This document shows, in pieces, positions 5,926 through 9,778 of a stretch of 9,778 nucleotides of DNA. A model generated the notes under the pieces. That model did no database searches. It had not been told where the DNA came from and worked only from the letters and a program-made list of their open reading frames with translations. A program made the translations under genes and the position numbers. Within the stretch, counting starts at the first letter, position 1. Every line of letters begins with the position of its first letter. Source of the stretch: Candidatus Uhrbacteria bacterium RIFCSPHIGHO2_02_FULL_57_19 (GTDB lineage: Bacteria; Patescibacteriota; Patescibacteriia; 2-12-FULL-57-11); NCBI GenBank assembly GCA_001791115.1, contig MGDZ01000012.1, forward strand, positions 1 to 9,778, in the 5' to 3' direction.

Positions 5926-6708
5926 ATGTCCGCGCAAACCAACGGCAAATCGTTTTGGCCGAAATGGGATGACAATAAGTTATTCACCGTCATCCTCGCC
6001 ATCATCGGGGTCTATCTGATCGTTCTTTCGGGATCGATGATCAGGAAAAACATCAAGGAAGGGAACCGCGTCGGCCTTGATCCCGTCGCCGCGCCGACCA
6101 TTACCGTTGACGGTCGGGGAAAGGTGACGGCCTCTCCGAACATCGCCAGCGTCCAGGTCGGACTTCTCTCCGAGGGGACGGACGTGGCCACCATCCAAGA
6201 AGAGAACTCGGCCAAGATGAACGCTCTTTTGGCCGAACTGCGCCGCCTGGGCATCGCTGATGCCGACATGCAAACGGCCAACTACTCCATCTTTCCCAAG
6301 TACGATTACACCGACGGCAAGAGCGTGCTTTCCGGCTATCAAGTGTCCCAGAACGTGACGGTCAAGGTGCGCGACATCTCGAAGCTGTCGGACATCTTCG
6401 GCGCGGCCGGGCGGCTGGGCGCCAATCAGGTTTCCGGTCCGACCTTCAATATCGAGGATGAGGAAGCCCTTCGCGCCCAGGCGCGGACCGAGGCCATCGA
6501 GGCGGCCGCGGCCAAACTGGTCGAACTTTCCCGCCAGCTGGGAGTGCGGCCGGTGCGGTTTGTCTCCTTTAGCGAATCGTCCGGATCCCAGCTGCCGATG
6601 TTCGCCGAGATGAGATCGTTGGGCGTGGGCGGCGGCGGAGCGCCGGAAATCCAACCCGGGCAGTTGGATGTCGAGGTCAATGTATCCATTACCTTTGAAG
6701 TCAGGTAA
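5926..6708 (+). CDS. SIMPL-domain (DUF541) protein with N-terminal membrane anchor
   Basis: SIMPL-domain proteins (DUF541, Oscillin/BP26-like) are mostly exported or membrane-anchored proteins of poorly defined role, often tied to stress tolerance or surface assemblies. The 260 residues begin with a short polar segment, then one hydrophobic helix (about 19-38) with no obvious signal peptidase site, so it is probably anchored with the domain outside. The domain opens with ITVDGRGKVTASPNIASVQVGL (59-80, the SIMPL beta-strand signature), continues with an alpha-helical stretch around 90-110, then NYSIFPKYDY (119-128) and GYQVSQNVTVKVRD (137-150), and ends in the strand QLDVEVNVSITFEVR. A glycine-rich GVGGGGAP loop precedes the last strand. 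The start ATG lacks a Shine-Dalgarno sequence. eno begins two bases after the stop, so co-expression with glycolytic genes is likely, though the function link is unknown. Confidence 0.88.
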   Translation: MSAQTNGKSFWPKWDDNKLFTVILAIIGVYLIVLSGSMIRKNIKEGNRVGLDPVAAPTITVDGRGKVTASPNIASVQVGLLSEGTDVATIQEENSAKMNALLAELRRLGIADADMQTANYSIFPKYDYTDGKSVLSGYQVSQNVTVKVRDISKLSDIFGAAGRLGANQVSGPTFNIEDEEALRAQARTEAIEAAAAKLVELSRQLGVRPVRFVSFSESSGSQLPMFAEMRSLGVGGGGAPEIQPGQLDVEVNVSITFEVR

Positions 6709-6710
6709 AT

Positions 6711-7976
6711 ATGGTTGATAAAATTGCCGCGATACGCGCTCGGGAAATTTTGGACTCGCGGGGGAACCCGACGGTTTCGGTGACGGTGACGCTAAGGAGC
6801 GGCGCGGCTGGAACGGCTTCAGTACCTTCGGGCGCCTCAACCGGTTCGCACGAGGCGCTGGAACTGCGAGACGGGAACAAGGCGCGATACGGCGGAAAAG
6901 GGGTGCAGAAGGCGGTCCGCAACGTGAACGAGCGCATCGCCCGGATGCTTCGGGGGGTTGATATCCGTCGTCTGCAAGACATCGATCATGTGATGCTCGA
7001 GATGGACGGAACCGAGAACAAATCCAAGCTCGGCGCCAACGCCATCCTCGGTGTGTCGCTGGCTTGCGCCCACGCCGGCGCCGCCTCCGCCGGCATACCT
7101 CTCTATCGTCATCTTCGGGAGATCTACAGTCTACCGACTACAGTCTACCGTCTGCCGATTCCGATGATGAATGTGCTGAATGGCGGCGTGCACGCCGGGT
7201 GGGCCATTGATCTTCAGGAGTGCATGATCATTCCCCGTCAGCGGACGTTCCGTGAGCGGCTGCGCGCCGGCGCGGAGGTGTTCCACGCATTGGGGAAGAT
7301 TTTGAAATCCAAGGGATACACGACGCTTGTGGGCGACGAGGGCGGGTACGCGCCGAAACTTCCCGGAAACGAAGCGGCGTTGAGATTGCTCATGCAGGCC
7401 ATCCGTGAGGCCGGTTACCGGCCGGGCAGGGACGTGGCGCTCGGGATGGACGCCGCGGCGTCCGAGTTCTATGACGCGAAGAAGGGTGTCTACGCGATGA
7501 GAAGCGACGGGGTGAAGCGCAACGCCGCGCAGATGCTTCTGATGTACCGCCGTTGGATCGCGGCCTATCCGCTCATCTCCATCGAAGATCCGTTTGCCGA
7601 GGATGACTGGACGAGTTGGGCGATGCTGACCAAGGCGCTCGGTAAAAAAGCGCAGATCGTGGGCGACGACCTGTTCGTCACGAACGTCAAGCGTTTGCGG
7701 AAGGGGATCGAGATGGGGGTCGCGAACGCGATATTGATCAAGGTGAACCAAATCGGATCGCTCACGGAAACCATTGATGCCATCCGGCTCGCCCAGAAGC
7801 ACGGCTACGCCATCGCCGTTTCGCACCGCTCAGGCGAAACCGCCGACACCACCATTGCCGACCTGGCCGTGGCCGTCGGGGCCGAGTACATCAAGACCGG
7901 CTCGCTCTCACGGAGCGAACGGGTCGAAAAGTACAATCGGTTGATGGCCATTGAAGAAGAAATTTTGGCGAAGTAG
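6711..7976 (+). CDS. eno: enolase
   Basis: Enolase dehydrates 2-phosphoglycerate to phosphoenolpyruvate in the cytoplasm using magnesium. The 421 residues are close to the usual 420-435. Seen in order: ILDSRGNPTV (13-22), the mobile loop PSGASTG (39-45), KSKLGANAILGVSLA (104-118), NGGVHAGWAIDLQE (157-170, with His161 and Glu170), GDEGGYAP with catalytic Glu210, metal ligands Asp247 (MDAAASEF), Glu292 (SIEDPF) and Asp319 (GDDLFVTN), catalytic base Lys344 (ILIKVNQIG), and SHRSGETAD (371-379). Tryptophan follows HAG where asparagine is common. A heptamer repeat encodes the linker IYSLPTTVYRLP (138-149) before the conserved PMMNVLNGG. ATG 6711 follows the previous stop by two bases; AGG (6703-6705) gives a weak ribosome site. 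The stop is a tandem TAG-TGA followed by a terminator. Confidence 0.97.
   Translation: MVDKIAAIRAREILDSRGNPTVSVTVTLRSGAAGTASVPSGASTGSHEALELRDGNKARYGGKGVQKAVRNVNERIARMLRGVDIRRLQDIDHVMLEMDGTENKSKLGANAILGVSLACAHAGAASAGIPLYRHLREIYSLPTTVYRLPIPMMNVLNGGVHAGWAIDLQECMIIPRQRTFRERLRAGAEVFHALGKILKSKGYTTLVGDEGGYAPKLPGNEAALRLLMQAIREAGYRPGRDVALGMDAAASEFYDAKKGVYAMRSDGVKRNAAQMLLMYRRWIAAYPLISIEDPFAEDDWTSWAMLTKALGKKAQIVGDDLFVTNVKRLRKGIEMGVANAILIKVNQIGSLTETIDAIRLAQKHGYAIAVSHRSGETADTTIADLAVAVGAEYIKTGSLSRSERVEKYNRLMAIEEEILAK
7124..7158 (+). repeat. period-7 tandem repeat inside eno
   Basis: Five 7-base units run head to tail: CTACAGT, CTACCGA, CTACAGT, CTACCGT, CTGCCGA. Units 1-2 and 3-4 also form an almost perfect 14-base duplication. 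Because 7 is not a multiple of 3, the units are read in shifting frames and encode the enolase segment IYSLPTTVYRLP, in a linker just before PMMNVLNGG that varies between enolases. Confidence 0.85.
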
Positions 7977-7983
7977 TGAATAA

Positions 7984-8016
7984 AAAAAGAGTAATGCTTG
8001 GGCGTTTACTCTTTTT
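7984..8016 (+). terminator. intrinsic terminator after eno
   Basis: AAAAAGAGTAA (7984-7994) pairs perfectly with TTACTCTTTTT (8006-8016) around an 11-base loop. The T-rich 3' arm continues into GTTATTTTT. The A-rich 5' arm makes it potentially bidirectional. It begins five bases after the tandem eno stops. Its 3' arm overlaps the -35 region of the next promoter. Confidence 0.75.
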
Positions 8017-8034
8017 GTTATTTTTCGCTACAAT
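8005..8034 (+). promoter_or_regulatory. promoter upstream of the gpmI leader ORF
   Basis: TTTACT (8005-8010) and TACAAT (8029-8034) are 18 bases apart, the same spacing as in the rpsB promoter. The -10 ends nine bases before ATG 8044, so the mRNA would start near A8041 with about three leader bases, as at gap. The bases just before both ATGs also match (CACT). The start codon served is that of the short duplicated ORF, not the full gpmI frame. Confidence 0.6.
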
Positions 8035-8043
8035 AGCGTCACT

Positions 8044-8217
8044 ATGCCCGATCGACCCAAACCCGTAGTCTTAATGATTTTGGATGGCTGGGGTGTGGCG
8101 TCGTCGCTTCGCTCCTCCTTAAAACCCCTCGGTTTTAACTCGCTCGCTTCACTCGCTTTTCCGCTACGGAAACCTCACGGTTTCCGACCCTTCCCTCGCC
8201 ACGCCCCGATTTTTTAG
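8044..8217 (+). CDS. 57-codon leader ORF: duplicated gpmI N-terminus fused to repeat sequence
   Basis: The ORF encodes 57 residues. Residues 4-20 (RPKPVVLMILDGWGVAS) are identical to residues 6-22 of the full gpmI product downstream, including the metal-binding aspartate of LDGWG. At DNA level the 51-base block (8053-8103) differs from its partner (8249-8299) at six positions, all silent third-codon bases. After residue 20 the ORF enters repeat DNA (SLRSSLKPLGFNSLASLAF and onward) with two hairpins, then stops at TAG 8215-8217. One base later comes ATG 8219, in frame with gpmI but in a different frame from this ORF. It has the promoter and near-leaderless start. It cannot be an active mutase. 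It may be a decayed first gpmI copy, a translated leader controlling gpmI, or an assembly chimera of two strains. Confidence 0.5.
   Translation: MPDRPKPVVLMILDGWGVASSLRSSLKPLGFNSLASLAFPLRKPHGFRPFPRHAPIF
8104..8186. repeat. paired-hairpin repeat element with CGCT-rich spacers
   Basis: Two 8-bp perfect stems with 4-base loops: TTAAAACC (8119-8126) with GGTTTTAA (8131-8138), loop CCTC; and CGGAAACC (8167-8174) with GGTTTCCG (8179-8186), loop TCAC. The inner five pairs (AAACC/GGTTT) are identical, while the outer three pairs differ on both arms and keep pairing. Spacers are rich in CGCT: CGCTTCGCTC (8105-8114) and CGCTCGCTTCACTCGC (8141-8156). The composition is unlike the neighbouring genes. 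I recall similar CGCTTCGCTC-plus-hairpin sequence between genes of CPR genomes, so this is probably a dispersed repeat; copy number cannot be checked here. Confidence 0.65.
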
Positions 8218-8233
8218 AATGCCGAAAGGAACT

Positions 8234-9778
8234 ATGACTGACGCAAGGCGGCCTAAACCTGTAGTTTTAATGATTTTGGACGGCTGGGGCGTGGCGTCGC
8301 CTTCTGATGGAAACGCGCTGGAGCGGGCCCATACTCCGGTCATGAACGAACTCATCCGCGCCTACCCGGCCATGACCATCACCGCCTCATCGCAGGAAGT
8401 GGGCTTGAATTGGGGCGAGATGGGCAACTCGGAAGTCGGACACCTGAATATTGGCGCCGGCCGGGTCTACTACCAGACCTTGCCGCGCATCAACAAAGAA
8501 ATTGAAGACGGCTCTTTTTACACCAACCCCGTGTTCAAGCGCGCGGCCGACCACGTTCGGAACTCGGGCGGAAAACTGCACCTCGTTGGCTTGGTTTCCC
8601 CGGGCGGTGTCCATTCCTCCGAAGAGCATCTCTACGCGCTCCTCGAGCTGGCCAAGCGGGAGAAAATCGATCGAGTTTTCGTTCAGGCCATTCTTGACGG
8701 TCGCGACACCATCTATAATGCCGGGATTGATTTCATCCGCAAACTCCAGATCAAGATGAAAGAGATCGGCGTCGGACGCGTCGCCTCGCTCTCCGGCCGC
8801 TACTTTGCCATGGATCGCGACAACCGCTGGGATCGCTGCGAAAAGGCCTATCGGGCCATGGCCGAGGGAGCGGCGGAAGCCGCCTCGGAGGACCCCGAAC
8901 GGGCCGTCGAGGAATCCTACGCTCGCCAAGTCTACGACGAGGAATTCGTTCCGACGGTGATAGGGGATGGCGGAAAGCCGGTGGCCACCCTGGAAGAAGG
9001 CGACGCGGTGATTTTTTTCAACTTCCGTCCGGACCGCATGCGGGAGCTGGCCGAGGCCTTTGTCCTGCCGGCCTTTGCCAAATTCGAGCGCCAGTCGGTC
9101 AAGAATTGCTTCTTCGCCACCACGACCGAGTATGAAAAAGACCTGCCGGTCGAGGTGGCTTACTCGCCAGAGATCATCCGCACCTGCCTTGCCAAAGTCA
9201 TCTCCGATGCCGGACTCAGGCAACTGCACATCGCCGAGACCGAGAAGTACGCCCACGTCACTTTTTTTCTGAACGGCACCATTGAAGAGCCGTTTTCGGG
9301 CGAGGATCGGGTGATCATCCCGTCTCCGCGCGTCTCCTCTTACGACCAGAAGCCGGAGATGTCGGCCCGGGAGATCGCCGACCGGGTGGTCAAAGAGATC
9401 AGTGCCGACAAGTACGACTTCATCATCTTGAATTTCGCCAACGCCGATATGGTCGGACACACCGGGAATCTTGAAGCGACGATCAAGGCGGCCGAGGCGG
9501 TGGACGAAGGCATCGGCGCCGTTGTCCGGGCGGCGCTTGGGAAAGACGGCGTGGCGCTTGTGACCGCCGACCACGGCAACGGCGAGGAGGTGCAGAATCT
9601 CCAGACCGGCGAGATCGACAAGGAACACTCCACCAATCCGATTCCTTTGATCATCATCGGCAAGCAGTGGGAGGGGCAGACCGGAGGCGTGGTCGAGGTT
9701 GTGGGCGGCGACCTGTCGCTCACCTCACCGGTCGGGATCCTGGCTGACGTGGCGCCGACGATTTTAAAGATCATGAAC
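8234..9778 (+). CDS. gpmI: 2,3-bisphosphoglycerate-independent phosphoglycerate mutase, 3' end cut by the window
   Basis: iPGM converts 3-phosphoglycerate to 2-phosphoglycerate through a phosphoserine intermediate, using two manganese ions. The frame is open to the right edge and shows 515 residues; the family is about 510-520 or slightly longer, so only the last residues and the stop are missing. Seen: LDGWG with metal ligand Asp16, NSEVGHLNIGAGR with catalytic Ser66, SPGGVHS (His127), DGRD (157-158 hold Arg-Asp), SGRYFAMDRD (187-196), FNFRPDR (262-268), TEKYAH with Lys338, NADMVGHTG (Asp405, His409), TADHGN (Asp446, His447) and EHST (His465). All expected active-site residues are present. 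ATG 8234 is chosen because AAAGGA lies three bases upstream; ATG 8219, one base after the leader ORF stop, would add MPKGT. It completes the gap-pgk-gpmI-eno route. Confidence 0.96.
   Translation, partial: MTDARRPKPVVLMILDGWGVASPSDGNALERAHTPVMNELIRAYPAMTITASSQEVGLNWGEMGNSEVGHLNIGAGRVYYQTLPRINKEIEDGSFYTNPVFKRAADHVRNSGGKLHLVGLVSPGGVHSSEEHLYALLELAKREKIDRVFVQAILDGRDTIYNAGIDFIRKLQIKMKEIGVGRVASLSGRYFAMDRDNRWDRCEKAYRAMAEGAAEAASEDPERAVEESYARQVYDEEFVPTVIGDGGKPVATLEEGDAVIFFNFRPDRMRELAEAFVLPAFAKFERQSVKNCFFATTTEYEKDLPVEVAYSPEIIRTCLAKVISDAGLRQLHIAETEKYAHVTFFLNGTIEEPFSGEDRVIIPSPRVSSYDQKPEMSAREIADRVVKEISADKYDFIILNFANADMVGHTGNLEATIKAAEAVDEGIGAVVRAALGKDGVALVTADHGNGEEVQNLQTGEIDKEHSTNPIPLIIIGKQWEGQTGGVVEVVGGDLSLTSPVGILADVAPTILKIMN

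Noticed and set aside
8119..8186. The two hairpins considered as terminators or attenuator terminators
   Set aside because: Neither stem is followed directly by a U-tract; the only T run (8210-8215) is more than 20 bases after the second stem.
8044..8299. gpmI considered as a frameshifted pseudogene
   Set aside because: The downstream frame from 8234 is complete and uninterrupted to the window edge, with its own start and all catalytic residues.
8387..9628. 413-codon open frame on the minus strand opposite gpmI
   Set aside because: It lies wholly antisense to a gene with all iPGM catalytic motifs. Its composition follows from the GC-rich codons of gpmI and it has no recognisable domain.
1..9778. 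Alternative genetic code (TGA as glycine or tryptophan), as in some CPR lineages
   Set aside because: queA, gap and ndh all end at TGA exactly where their families end, and no conserved internal position uses TGA.

Overview
The window is a compact bacterial chromosomal segment with every gene on the + strand. It holds two housekeeping blocks: the 3' end of queA followed by rpsB-tsf (translation), and then a lower-glycolysis cluster, gap, ndh (NDH-2), pgk, a small DUF5654-like membrane protein, a SIMPL-domain protein, eno and gpmI (cut by the right edge). TGA is used as a stop (queA, gap, ndh), so the standard bacterial code applies. The short single-core EF-Ts, the DUF5654-like protein, the GAPDH S-loop wording, sparse Shine-Dalgarno sequences and hairpin/CGCT-rich repeat DNA together suggest a Patescibacteria/CPR genome, perhaps Parcubacteria-like and moderately GC-rich. 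This placement is inference; no 16S or other marker comparison was possible.

Layout: 1-484 is the queA C-terminal part. 485-659 has no gene but holds a 26-bp composite palindrome, a sigma70-like promoter and a strongly foldable rpsB leader. 660-2004 is rpsB-tsf, ending in a hairpin terminator whose edge touches the gap promoter. 2050-4418 is gap and ndh, joined by an ATGA overlap. 4440-5612 is pgk, with an extended -10 that would give an almost leaderless mRNA. 5638-6708 holds two membrane-associated proteins of unknown role. 6711-7976 is eno, which carries a heptamer tandem repeat inside its reading frame. 7977-8233 has no ordinary gene. It holds the eno terminator overlapping a promoter, a 57-codon ORF that begins as a near copy of the gpmI N-terminus, and two hairpins sharing a core. 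8234-9778 is the intact gpmI.

Together gap, pgk, gpmI and eno cover glyceraldehyde-3-phosphate to phosphoenolpyruvate, the ATP- and NADH-yielding half of glycolysis. NDH-2, placed between the NADH-producing and the first ATP-producing steps, could reoxidise NADH at the membrane.

The most unusual region is the gpmI 5' end. The first 17 matching codons occur twice, about 200 bp apart, and all six differences are synonymous. The first copy keeps the promoter and a near-leaderless start, then runs into a hairpin repeat and stops one base before a possible gpmI start. A second recurring signal is a CTACNNN heptamer array, seen after pgk (read on the minus strand) and inside eno (plus strand).
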